From the NCBI GenBank assembly GCA_016934715.1, contig JAFGSI010000053.1, positions 1-64,000 of the forward strand: a stretch of DNA of 64,000 nucleotides, in the 5' to 3' direction. Source of the DNA: Anaerolineales bacterium. Its GTDB lineage: Bacteria > Chloroflexota > Anaerolineae > Anaerolineales > Villigracilaceae. The position numbers and the translations under genes are program-made. This document shows, in pieces, positions 1 through 9,080 of this stretch. The notes beneath the pieces were generated by a model. The model searched no databases. It had not been told where the DNA came from and saw only the letters and a program-made list of their open reading frames with translations. Within the stretch, counting starts at the first letter, position 1. The number at the start of each line of letters is the position of its first letter.

Positions 1-1
1 C

Positions 2-73
2 CTGCGCACGGGACCGGCCTCCGGTCTCCTGATCGATGGCAGCGTGAGCGAGTACGACTTCACCACGTATTGA
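2..73 (+). CDS. C-terminal end of an unidentified protein (partial)
   Basis: An open frame enters from the left edge and ends at a TGA. It leaves 23 residues ending in the peptide SEYDFTTY. The piece is too short to recognise a family. It stops about 40 bases before the promoter of the MerR-type regulator, so it is a separate upstream gene. That it is coding rests only on the open frame and its ordinary residue composition. Confidence 0.4.
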   Translation: MRTGPASGLLIDGSVSEYDFTTY

Positions 74-113
74 TGTGGTTTTCCTGCCGCCCCACGCGCT
101 GCCAATCCTCCTC

Positions 114-144
114 TTGACTCTCCTCCCACGGGAGGTTGTATAAC
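114..144 (+). promoter_or_regulatory. MerR-type promoter with dyad operator
   Basis: A -35 box TTGACT (114-119) and a -10 box TATAAC (139-144) are separated by 19 bp instead of 17. The spacer carries a perfect dyad, CCTCCC-AC-GGGAGG (122-135). Over-long spacers with a central GC-rich dyad are the hallmark of promoters that MerR-family activators untwist, and this sequence is close to those of BmrR/TipA-type multidrug regulators. The next gene is such a regulator, so autoregulation is likely. Confidence 0.85.
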
Positions 145-166
145 AGGCCATGGAGGCTTCCCAACC

Positions 167-988
167 ATGATCCGGATCGGAGACTTCTCAAAACTCAGCC
201 GGGTGTCCATCAAGACCTTGCGGTACTACGACGAGGTGAACCTGCTCAAGCCGGTCGAGGTCGACCGCTTCACCGGCTACCGTTACTACGAGTTCGACCA
301 GTTGCCGCGCCTGCACCGCATCCTGGCCTTCAAGGACCTGGGCTTCTCGCTGGAGGAGATCGGCCGTCTCCTCGAAGAAGACCTGTCCGTCGAGCAGATG
401 CGGGGGATGTTGAAGCTGCGCCAGGCCGAGATCAGGCAGCAGGTCCAGCAGGAAGCGGAACGCCTGGAGCGGGTGGAACTCTGGCTGAGACGAATCGAAC
501 AGGAGGATTTCATGTCCAAGTACGATGTTGTCATCAAAAAGGCCGCGGCGATCCAGGTCGCCTCGGTGCGCGGGGTGGTCCCCACGCCGCCCGAACAGGG
601 CGGGTTGTGGAACGAGCTGGAGGATTACCTGGCCAGGCAGCGGGTCCACCCGGTCGGGCCGTGCTTCACGCTCTATCATAATGAAGACGAACCGGAACAC
701 GATTGGGACCTGGAGGTCTGCGAGCCGATCGCCGACGCAATGGCCGCCAGCCGCAAGGTCAAGGTCTACAGCCTGCCAGCTGTCGAGACGCTGGCCTGCA
801 CCGTCCACGCCGGACCGTTCGTCACCGTCGGCGAGGCTTACGATGCCATCGGCAAGTGGATCGATGAGAACGGCTACCAGGTGACCGGCCCCTGCCGGGA
901 GATCTACCTGCAGCCTCCCACGCCGGAAGGCAACCAGAATGACCCGGGCACGGTGACCGAGATCCAGTTCCCGGTCGACAGAGCCTGA
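167..988 (+). CDS. MerR-family transcriptional regulator with GyrI-like effector domain
   Basis: The 273-residue protein has an N-terminal MerR winged helix-turn-helix (about residues 3-70, containing the TLRYYDE motif typical of the family). A dimerisation coiled coil follows (about 75-112), then a C-terminal GyrI-like/BmrR-type ligand domain (about 118-270). Members bind bulky, often cationic or aromatic drugs in the GyrI-like pocket and activate transcription by twisting a long-spacer promoter. Such a promoter lies directly upstream. The ATG at 167 is preceded by GGAGG at 152-156. No transporter lies beside it, so its target other than itself is not shown here. Confidence 0.9.
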   Translation: MIRIGDFSKLSRVSIKTLRYYDEVNLLKPVEVDRFTGYRYYEFDQLPRLHRILAFKDLGFSLEEIGRLLEEDLSVEQMRGMLKLRQAEIRQQVQQEAERLERVELWLRRIEQEDFMSKYDVVIKKAAAIQVASVRGVVPTPPEQGGLWNELEDYLARQRVHPVGPCFTLYHNEDEPEHDWDLEVCEPIADAMAASRKVKVYSLPAVETLACTVHAGPFVTVGEAYDAIGKWIDENGYQVTGPCREIYLQPPTPEGNQNDPGTVTEIQFPVDRA

Positions 989-1140
989 TCTTCAACCCTC
1001 GACCCTCGACAGGGGCGCCAGGTGCGCCCCTGTTCGTTCTCCTGGACGCCTGGTGCAGGATGCGCGCATCTCCCATGCTGGATCCTGGATGGGCTGTTCG
1101 ACACGCGCCTCAAGTCCGGTGCGTGTCGGCACTTAAGCGG

Positions 1141-1153
1141 TAAAATAGAGCCA
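1141..1153 (+). promoter_or_regulatory. -10 element placing the glgA transcript start at or near its ATG
   Basis: TAAAAT at 1141-1146 ends six bases before the glgA ATG (1153), and no Shine-Dalgarno sequence lies between. A start about seven bases after the -10 box would give a leaderless message. No good -35 hexamer is visible 16-18 bp upstream. Confidence 0.5.
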
Positions 1154-2613
1154 TGGGTGAAACGCTCACTATTCTTTTCCTTGCCGCTGAAGCAGAACCC
1201 TTCTACAAGGTGGGAGGACTGGCCGATGTGGCCGGATCACTGCCCGTTGCACTGCGGGGACTCTCGCCGAAGATGACCGGCGGGATGCAGCTCGACATCC
1301 GTCTGGTCCTGCCGCTCCACTGCACGGCCCAATCCGAACCGCAGTCCCTCCTGCGGACGAATGAATTCCCGGTCTACCGGCGCGGCGGGAGCATCCGCGC
1401 CCAGGTCTTCGAGCGTGATCTGAACGGTGTGCCGGCCTACTTCATCACCGGCCAACCGATCCTCAACGCCACCTCGATCTACTCGGCTGACCCGGCGGCC
1501 GACCGCGAGAAGTACATCTTTTTCTCTCTGGCGGCCCTGGAATTGAGCCGCCGCATGGGCTGGCGCCCCGACATTGTCCATGCCAATGACTGGCACACGG
1601 CCCTGGCTTTGTACACCCTGCGGGCCCGCCGCGGCGAGGCCTTCTTCTCCCGGACGGCCGGCCTGCTGACGGTCCATAACCTGCCCTACATGGGCGGAGA
1701 TGCCAGCGACGTTCTGGCGGCCTACGGCCTGGCGCCCCTGTTCGAAGAGAACCTGCCCTCGTGGGCCCGGTCCCAGCCCCTGCCGATGGGCTTGTGGGCG
1801 GCCGATGCCATCGTTCCGGTTTCGGAAACCTACGCCCGCGAGATCCTGACGCCTGATTTCGGCTGCGATCTGCAGGATTTCCTCAAACAGCGGGCCAACT
1901 CGATCACCGGGATCGTCAACGGGGTGGATGTCAATGCCTGGAACCCGCTGACCGACCGGCGCCTGGCGGCCACTTTCGACGCCGACAGCCTGGGCGGGCG
2001 CCTGGAGAACAAGACCGCCCTGCAGAAGAAAATGGGTTTTCCGATCGAGGCGCGTGTCCCGCTGCTGGCGATGGTCACGCGCGTTGACCAGCAGAAGGGC
2101 CTCGACCTGGTCTTTGAGGCTTTGCCGAAACTGGCCGAGAAACCCTGGCAGTTCCTCCTGCTGGGTTCGGGGGCCCCCCAGCTCGAGGCCGCGGCCCGCA
2201 GCCTGCAGGCAAAGTATCCCGAACGCGTTCAGGCTGTCCTGCGTTACGATGCCAATCTCAGCCGCCTGATCTACGGCGGTGCCGACATGTTCCTGATGCC
2301 GTCGCGCTACGAGCCCTGCGGCCTGGGCCAGATGCTCGCCATGCGCTACGGCTGCGTGCCGGTCGTGCGGGCCACCGGCGGGTTGAAGGATACCGTCGAG
2401 GAGGGCAAGACCGGTTTTCTGTTCGCCAGGGCCGATGTCGATGAATTTGTCGAGGCCCTCCAGCGCGCCCTGGGAGTCTACGCCAGCCAGGAGAAGTGGC
2501 GCCGCTTCCAGCGGAATGGTATGAAGCAGGATTTCTCCTGGACCCGTTCGGCCCGCCAGTACGCCACCCTGTACCGCTGCCTGGTTCCCGAAGCGGTCCC
2601 CGATCCCGAATGA
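1153..2613 (+). CDS. glgA: Glycogen synthase (ADP-glucose type, GT5)
   Basis: This 486-residue GT5 glycosyltransferase transfers glucose from ADP-glucose to the non-reducing ends of alpha-1,4-glucan. The N-terminal ADP-glucose-binding KVGGL motif is at residues 19-23 and HANDW lies near residue 146. The C-terminal Rossmann half carries SRYEPCGLGQ and the ATGGLKDTVEEG segment, both diagnostic of bacterial starch/glycogen synthases. Length matches the usual 470-490. It is first in an operon with the ADP-glucose pyrophosphorylase gene, which supplies its substrate, and malQ. The ATG follows a -10-like TAAAAT so closely that the message may be leaderless. Confidence 0.97.
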   Translation: MGETLTILFLAAEAEPFYKVGGLADVAGSLPVALRGLSPKMTGGMQLDIRLVLPLHCTAQSEPQSLLRTNEFPVYRRGGSIRAQVFERDLNGVPAYFITGQPILNATSIYSADPAADREKYIFFSLAALELSRRMGWRPDIVHANDWHTALALYTLRARRGEAFFSRTAGLLTVHNLPYMGGDASDVLAAYGLAPLFEENLPSWARSQPLPMGLWAADAIVPVSETYAREILTPDFGCDLQDFLKQRANSITGIVNGVDVNAWNPLTDRRLAATFDADSLGGRLENKTALQKKMGFPIEARVPLLAMVTRVDQQKGLDLVFEALPKLAEKPWQFLLLGSGAPQLEAAARSLQAKYPERVQAVLRYDANLSRLIYGGADMFLMPSRYEPCGLGQMLAMRYGCVPVVRATGGLKDTVEEGKTGFLFARADVDEFVEALQRALGVYASQEKWRRFQRNGMKQDFSWTRSARQYATLYRCLVPEAVPDPE

Positions 2614-2659
2614 AGCACCCGGCGTGGATCCCTGCTGGGCGCCTGGTTGAGGTGTGACG

Positions 2660-3926
2660 ATGAAAACACGTGCCGTGATCATGGCTGGTGGGGATGGTTC
2701 CCGTTTGAGCGTCCTGACTGCCAAGCGGACCAAGCCGGCCGTCCCGTTTGCGGGGAAATACCGCATCATCGACTTTACCCTCTCGAACTGTGTCAACTCC
2801 GGGATCTTCGATGTCATGGTCCTCGGGCAGTACCGCCCACACTCGCTGATCGAGCACATCGGTGCCGGCGGCCCCTGGGACCTCAACCGGGATTTCACCG
2901 GCGGGGTGCGCATTCTCACCCCGTATCGCGGACGCTTTGGCGCCGAGTGGTACGTGGGCACGGCGGACGCCGTGCAGCAGAACTTCACCTTCATCAAGCA
3001 AACCCGGCCTGACCACATCCTGATCCTCTCGGGCGACCATGTCTACGCCATGGACTACGATGCCATGCTGACCTTTCACCGCGATCAGGAGGCCGAGCTG
3101 ACCATGGCAACCGTGCGCGTCCCGCTGGTCGAGGCCTCGCGCATGGGCGTCCTCGGCGTGGACAAGGCCTTCCGGGTGACTTCTTTTGTTGAGAAACCGC
3201 CCAAGCCGCCCTCTGATCTGGCCAATATGGGCGTTTACATCTTCAATATGGAGGTTCTCGACCGGGTCCTGTGGGAGGACCACCTGCGCGATGAGTCGTC
3301 CCACGACTTCGGCAAGGACATCATTCCACGCATGGTGGCTGAAGAGCGAAAGGTGTTCGCCTACCCGTACACCGGCTACTGGGTTGACGTGGGGACGGTC
3401 CATTCCTACTGGCTGGCCCACATGGACCTGCTGGCCGAACAGCCGCGGCTCGATCTGAACGACCGGGGCTGGGTCATTCACACCCGGACCGAGGAGCGGC
3501 CCCCGTTGCGCGTAGCCCGAGGCGCGCTGGCCGAGGACAGCCTGATCTGCGACGGCTGCATCCTCGAACCCGGGGCGGTCGTCGAGCGCAGCGTGCTCTC
3601 TCCCGGGAGCATCGTTCGGGCCGGTGCCCGGGTGTGCGAGTCGGTCATCCTGACCAATGCCGAGATCGGACCCGGGGCGGTCGTCGAGCGCGCGATCCTG
3701 GACAAGGGCGTCAGGGTGGGGGAGCGGGCCCGCATCGGGGAGGTCGGTTCCCTGGGTGGCGAGGCGGTCACCGGGTCCGACCTGGCCCTGGTTGGCAAGG
3801 CCAGCGAGGTCCCGCCGCTGACGGTCATCTCCCCTGGAGGAACCGTCGGCAGCGATGTCATCGCCTCCGATTACCCTTCCCTTACGGTAAAATACAAGGA
3901 AACCATCGAGACGAAACGAAAACCCT

Positions 3927-3937
<11 letters not shown>
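2660..3937 (+). CDS. glgC: Glucose-1-phosphate adenylyltransferase (ADP-glucose pyrophosphorylase)
   Basis: The 425-residue enzyme makes ADP-glucose from glucose-1-phosphate and ATP, the committed step of glycogen synthesis. The N-terminal nucleotidyltransferase signature MAGGDGSRL is followed by KRTKPAVPFAGKYRIIDF-like residues, and a left-handed beta-helix with hexapeptide repeats fills the last third. The ATG at 2660 has GAGG at 2649-2652 with seven-base spacing. An in-frame GTG six bases upstream is a less likely start. It lies 46 bases after glgA and overlaps malQ by 11 bases, indicating co-transcription and probably translational coupling. Confidence 0.96.
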
Positions 3938-5408
<1,471 letters not shown>

Positions 5409-5514
5409 TCGCCCCCGGAAGACGAAATCCTGGTTGTTCGTCGGCCCGGGAGAGCTGGCGATCTGTCTTTGTGCGCTGATCGGAGCGTGTCGGCCAGTTT
5501 TCATCGCCCCATCA

Positions 5515-5550
5515 CCCTCCCCACCTGGTCGCGGGGAGGGCCTGCTTTTT
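5515..5550 (+). terminator. Rho-independent terminator of the glycogen operon
   Basis: CCCTCCCC (5515-5522) pairs perfectly with GGGGAGGG (5533-5540) around a 10-base loop. A T5 run follows at 5546-5550. It lies about 105 bases after malQ. Confidence 0.8.
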
Positions 5551-5564
5551 ATCAGGGAGGTCCT

Positions 5565-6146
5565 CTAATGGCGCGGCCATTCTCTTTCGCACCGCCGCCG
5601 ACGATGAGCAGCCTGCAAGCGTGGGCGAGTTCGTGTCTGGCGTTCATCCCAAAGAGGAAGGGCGCAGATCCAGGGGAGTGCGCCGGGAACGGTTTTGTCC
5701 CTTGTTTCCAATGCCGTCCCTTCTTTGAAGTTGAAGAACAACAGCAGGATATCCGTGCGGGTGCGCTCGAACGGATCCACCTCCGTGATGAGCCTCGCCG
5801 TCTCGGGGGGATGTCTGTCCCGTATTGGCGCATGGTAAAGGTGCCCCGCAGGCCGGCATGCAGGAGTCCATCCAGGTAGTTGGAACTGCCAACTTCAAGC
5901 ACGCCGCGCAGGGCGAATTCCAGCACCCCGCCGCCCTGGATGCTCGCCTGTCCATCGGCCTCGGCGATCGACAGGCGGAACAGGGCCACGCATTCCTTGC
6001 GTGTGCTGGGACCGGTGAGGCGCAGTTCGATCTCCCCTCGGGTGGGAGCCGGAGCCGTGTGAAGCGCAGATGCCGGCCGCGGGTTCCCTGGATCCAGGAA
6101 AACCTCATCAAAGGCAACTCCCGCGTTTGTCTGCCGCCGGGCACTT
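5565..6146 (-). pseudogene. Decayed gene of unknown family (frameshifted remnant)
   Basis: On the minus strand a protein-like sequence runs from about 6146 to 5820 (contains FDEVFLDPGNP, GEIELRLTGPS and GGVLEFALRGVLEVGSS). It continues in another frame (TARLITEVDPFERTRTDIL and on) down to about 5565. The switch coincides with a C6 run on the coding strand (G6 on the given strand near 5805-5810); one extra C restores a single frame. There is no start codon or ribosome site, because the frame opens inside the 3' end of the upstream 2H-phosphoesterase gene. I do not recognise the family. A sequencing indel in the homopolymer would explain the frameshift but not the missing N-terminus. Confidence 0.5.
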
Positions 6147-6731
6147 TCAGCAGTTCCCCTGCCGGCCGACCTGCAAGATTCGATAGGTCATGAAATCGCC
6201 TTCGAGGCTTAAGGGCTCATCATATACGAACATGGCCAGTTCGCGCACCGTGAAACGAAGGTTGAGGGTACGCTCCGTGGTCTCACCAAAGAACTGGCGA
6301 TAGACCTCCGGGGGCTGTCCTCCCATCATCACGGTCATGTGGAAATGATATTCTGCTCCGTCGTGGGCGGCCTGTGTGTTCTGGAACCGCTGGCTCAGCT
6401 CCAGGTTGACTCGCTGGTGCAGCTGGCGCAGTTCTTTCGATTCCTGCACCTCCAGCCAGACGAGACCCACCTGGCGGCCCTCGAAGACTGCCGGGATCAA
6501 CTGGAGTTCGGTCAGGGTGACATCGAAAGGATCCAGGGACCCCGCCAGGTCACGCAGGTAGTCTTCGAGGGCTGGCAGATCTGTGACCTCAAAGGGCTGC
6601 TTGAGCGAAATGTGCGGTGGCAGGCGGCAGACGCTGGTCCCGGTGCGATATTGGGTGTGGATCTGCCAGGACAGCTTGCGCACCAGGTTGTGGACATCTG
6701 GATTGGCGAGAAGAGCAAAGGTCGCTTTCAT
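6147..6731 (-). CDS. 2'-5' RNA ligase/2H phosphoesterase-family protein
   Basis: The 194-residue protein carries the two H-x-(S/T) motifs that define the 2H phosphoesterase fold: H40-I-S42 and H131-M-T133. Each lies in a beta-strand context (PPHISLKQPF and HFHMTVMMG). Family members act on 2'-5' or 2',3'-cyclic phosphodiester bonds of RNA or small nucleotides; the substrate here cannot be told. The ATG at 6731 has AGAGGGG just upstream. A longer reading upstream is the antisense of the neighbour and lacks support. It begins 11 bases after the CPBP gene, so the two are probably one transcript. Confidence 0.85.
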   Translation of the reverse strand: MKATFALLANPDVHNLVRKLSWQIHTQYRTGTSVCRLPPHISLKQPFEVTDLPALEDYLRDLAGSLDPFDVTLTELQLIPAVFEGRQVGLVWLEVQESKELRQLHQRVNLELSQRFQNTQAAHDGAEYHFHMTVMMGGQPPEVYRQFFGETTERTLNLRFTVRELAMFVYDEPLSLEGDFMTYRILQVGRQGNC

Positions 6732-6742
6732 GGAACCCCTCT

Positions 6743-7423
6743 TTACCATACCGGTTGGGTAAAATCCATGGCTCCCACGAGGACGAAGACGATCCCGGAG
6801 ATGACATGGGCCAGCCAGGGCGCCAGGATGTTGCCGCTGCGCTGGAAGGCGTGGGCGTAGAGCAGGCCGGCGCCGAAGGTCGACAGGGCCCCGATCGGCG
6901 TCGCGAGCGGGACCGCGGTCCGGCCCACGAAGGGGGCGCAGTAATGCCAGAGCGTAAAACAGGCGGTTGCCAGCAGCAGGCCCCACCGGGGGCCCAGGAC
7001 GGCCTCGAACCTGGACTGCAGCCAGCCGCGAAAGAAGAACTCTTGAAAGGGGCTGGCGATCAGCGCCCAGATCGGAATGCCGATCGCCAGCTGCAGTCCG
7101 AGCTGGGGGGGAAACGTACGCTGGGGCACGACGGCGATCCCGATCAGGCCGGTCAGGACGCCCGCGGCTATCCCCCACGCCAGGGCCAGCCCCAGCTTGT
7201 TTCGGGTGAAGCCCATCGCGGCCCAGTTTCCGGTGGCCTTTCCCCAGGCCAGGGGAAGGGCGATCCCCATCAGCACCACCAGCCCCAAGAGCGGGTAGGC
7301 AACCTGGCTCAGGAGGCTGAGGCCGCAGAAGATCAGGTAGACTGCGACCGCTCCGGCAAGTCTGCGGGTATGGGGTTGTCGGGCCCCCCGGTTCTGTTTT
7401 GAGCGGGTGGTTTCACAGGGCAT
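6743..7423 (-). CDS. CPBP-family intramembrane metalloprotease-like protein
   Basis: The 226-residue polytopic membrane protein has the CPBP/CAAX-protease core. The motif QEFFFRG (about residue 130) sits where active members have EExxxRG, and a later helix has LWHY and a final LAHVISG. The first Glu of the usual pair is Gln, so proteolytic activity is uncertain. Family members cleave membrane substrates, mature bacteriocins or confer self-immunity; the role here is unknown. The ATG at 7423 is preceded by GGAGG with a five-base spacer. Confidence 0.8.
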   Translation of the reverse strand: MPCETTRSKQNRGARQPHTRRLAGAVAVYLIFCGLSLLSQVAYPLLGLVVLMGIALPLAWGKATGNWAAMGFTRNKLGLALAWGIAAGVLTGLIGIAVVPQRTFPPQLGLQLAIGIPIWALIASPFQEFFFRGWLQSRFEAVLGPRWGLLLATACFTLWHYCAPFVGRTAVPLATPIGALSTFGAGLLYAHAFQRSGNILAPWLAHVISGIVFVLVGAMDFTQPVW

Positions 7424-7484
7424 GGCCGCCTCCGGAGCGACTCTTGGCGGTGCAGGGCGTACCCATTCCGGCGGATGCGCTCTG

Positions 7485-8165
7485 CTAGGCTGAAAGCAAA
7501 CGGAGTTGCTCTACCGTGATGGTTGGCGAGAATAATCGGACATAGGCTTCGATCGTCCGCAGCTGCAGGGCGACCGATTCCAGCGGGATACCGGTGGGGG
7601 CATAGGCGACATACAGCACGCCGGAGGTCGCTGGGGTGATGGGGGAGCGGTCGTCCTGCCCGTACAGGATCGAACAACTGATTCCGTCCGCATCGCGCAT
7701 GATCATATCCCCGGCGCGAATGATCTTGGCGGTTCCGTTCATCAGGATCATGTGATCGCCTTCCCGGGATGTGTCGATCGAGACCGGTTGGCGCAGTCTG
7801 GCAAGATCGTGCCCGGCAGTGAGGACCAGCGTCTCCACCTCCGCCATGAAGTTCGCATCGACTGCCGGAGAACCATCTGGAAGATTCTTGCCCTTCAGCA
7901 CGATCGACTCGACCTGCAGCTGCAGGTGATAGGTCTTGTTGAATCGCGTGTAATAGCGATCGTATGCGGCCATCACGGGAAGCGCCAGGAAGTCCTGCCG
8001 GGTGAATTCCTTGTACCCTTCTCTCAGGTTCGCTTCGATCTCTCGTTTGCGGGCATTCAATTGCGGGGACGGGCGGGCATTGTCCAGGCCCGTGATCTCC
8101 AGCAAGCCGATCGTTCCCCCGGGGTGAGATGTTCGCCATTCGTCGGTTGGTGATATCGCTAGCAT
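7485..8165 (-). CDS. B3/B4 (phenylalanyl-tRNA synthetase beta-like) domain protein
   Basis: The 226-residue protein matches stand-alone B3/B4 domain proteins (COG3382 type). They resemble the editing region of the PheRS beta subunit but lack a synthetase core. Residues about 60-215 hold the domain (YKEFTRQDFLALPVMAAYDRYYTRF, then DANFMAEVETLVLTAGHDL). They are thought to bind tRNA or a mischarged amino acid, but function is not settled. The ATG at 8165 has AGGAGA about eight bases upstream; an in-frame start at 8198 lacks a ribosome site. Confidence 0.8.
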   Translation of the reverse strand: MLAISPTDEWRTSHPGGTIGLLEITGLDNARPSPQLNARKREIEANLREGYKEFTRQDFLALPVMAAYDRYYTRFNKTYHLQLQVESIVLKGKNLPDGSPAVDANFMAEVETLVLTAGHDLARLRQPVSIDTSREGDHMILMNGTAKIIRAGDMIMRDADGISCSILYGQDDRSPITPATSGVLYVAYAPTGIPLESVALQLRTIEAYVRLFSPTITVEQLRLLSA

Positions 8166-8279
8166 GTCGGTCTCCTGGTGCCAATGGGATGTATCCAACT
8201 ATACAGGAAAACAAACCTTCCGGCAAGCAGCCGGGCAGGGGCCCCAAAACCCCATCGGAAGTGGTGACAAACGTCCTGC

Positions 8280-8308
8280 TTGAATCCTGACCCCTGCTTT
8301 GCTACAAT
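8280..8308 (+). promoter_or_regulatory. Sigma-70-type promoter for the GntR/glycyl radical enzyme operon
   Basis: TTGAAT (8280-8285) and TACAAT (8303-8308) are separated by exactly 17 bp. Transcription would begin near 8315, downstream of the ATG at 8307. The regulator is therefore best started at the GTG at 8352. Confidence 0.75.
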
Positions 8309-8351
8309 GAATCTGGCTGGTGGTTTTACCACGCCGCAAAGCGAGAAAAGT

Positions 8352-9080
8352 GTGGACGTCCCGATCGCACCGCTCAAGGTCCTGAGTCTCAAGGAAGCCT
8401 GCGTCGCCCGGCTGGAGGCGTTGATCCTCTCCGGCGAACTGCACATCGGGGAGCGCCTGCCTCCCGAGCGCGATTTCGCCCTGCGCCTGGGGGTCAGCCG
8501 CCCGGTCCTGCACGAGGCCCTGGTCGACCTGGCGGGCAAGGGCCTGGTGGAGATCCTCCCCCGGCGGGGGGTCTTCGTCAGCGACTACCGCCGTGACGGT
8601 TCGCTGGCCATGCTGACCTCACTGCTGGCCCATCACGAGGGCCGCCTCGACCCGGCTTTCTTCGACAGCATGCTCGCCTTCCGCCTGCTGCTGGAGGTCG
8701 AGACTGTCCGCCTGGCGGCCCTGGCCCGGACCCCTGCGCAGCTCGCTGGCCTGCTGGACCTGCTGGCCCGGGAGGCTGCCGCCGATCCGTCCAGGGCTGC
8801 CCTGCTGACCGAACTCGACTTCGATTTTCACCTGTCTCTGGCGATCGCCTCCGCCAACCATGTCTATCCCCTGATCCTGAATTCGTTCAAGTGCGTCTAC
8901 ACCAGCCTGACCGGCGAATTCTTCCGACGCTACGCCGGCGGGCAGGTCGTCGCCGAGGTGTTCGATTTTCACCGCCGCCTCGTCGCCGCGGTCGCCGCCC
9001 GGGATGCCGCCGATGCGGCCCGACTGATGACCGCCACCCTCGAACACGGCGCCGCCCACCTGAAAGGAGAAATTGCATGA
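8352..9080 (+). CDS. GntR-family (FadR subgroup) transcriptional regulator
   Basis: The protein has about 242 residues. An N-terminal GntR winged helix has the signature GERLPPERDFALRLGVSRPVLHEAL, and a C-terminal all-helical FCD ligand domain follows (FRLLLEVETVRLAALA, DFDFHLSLA, HRRLVAAVAARD). Regulators of this subgroup usually repress an adjacent catabolic operon until a carboxylic acid effector binds. Its TGA overlaps the ATG of the glycyl radical enzyme (ATGA), so it is translationally coupled to the enzyme it presumably controls. The start is set by the promoter; an ATG at 8307 lies inside the -10 box. Confidence 0.88.
   Translation: MDVPIAPLKVLSLKEACVARLEALILSGELHIGERLPPERDFALRLGVSRPVLHEALVDLAGKGLVEILPRRGVFVSDYRRDGSLAMLTSLLAHHEGRLDPAFFDSMLAFRLLLEVETVRLAALARTPAQLAGLLDLLAREAAADPSRAALLTELDFDFHLSLAIASANHVYPLILNSFKCVYTSLTGEFFRRYAGGQVVAEVFDFHRRLVAAVAARDAADAARLMTATLEHGAAHLKGEIA

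Noticed and set aside
5469-5879. Plus-strand 136-residue open frame after the glycogen operon
   Set aside because: It starts inside the terminator and runs antisense to the protein-like minus-strand remnant. Its translation resembles nothing.
8891-9076. N-terminal extension of the glycyl radical enzyme
   Set aside because: The extra residues are Arg/Pro-rich and overlap the GntR gene in another frame. The ATG at 9077 has a clear ribosome site and family-typical start.
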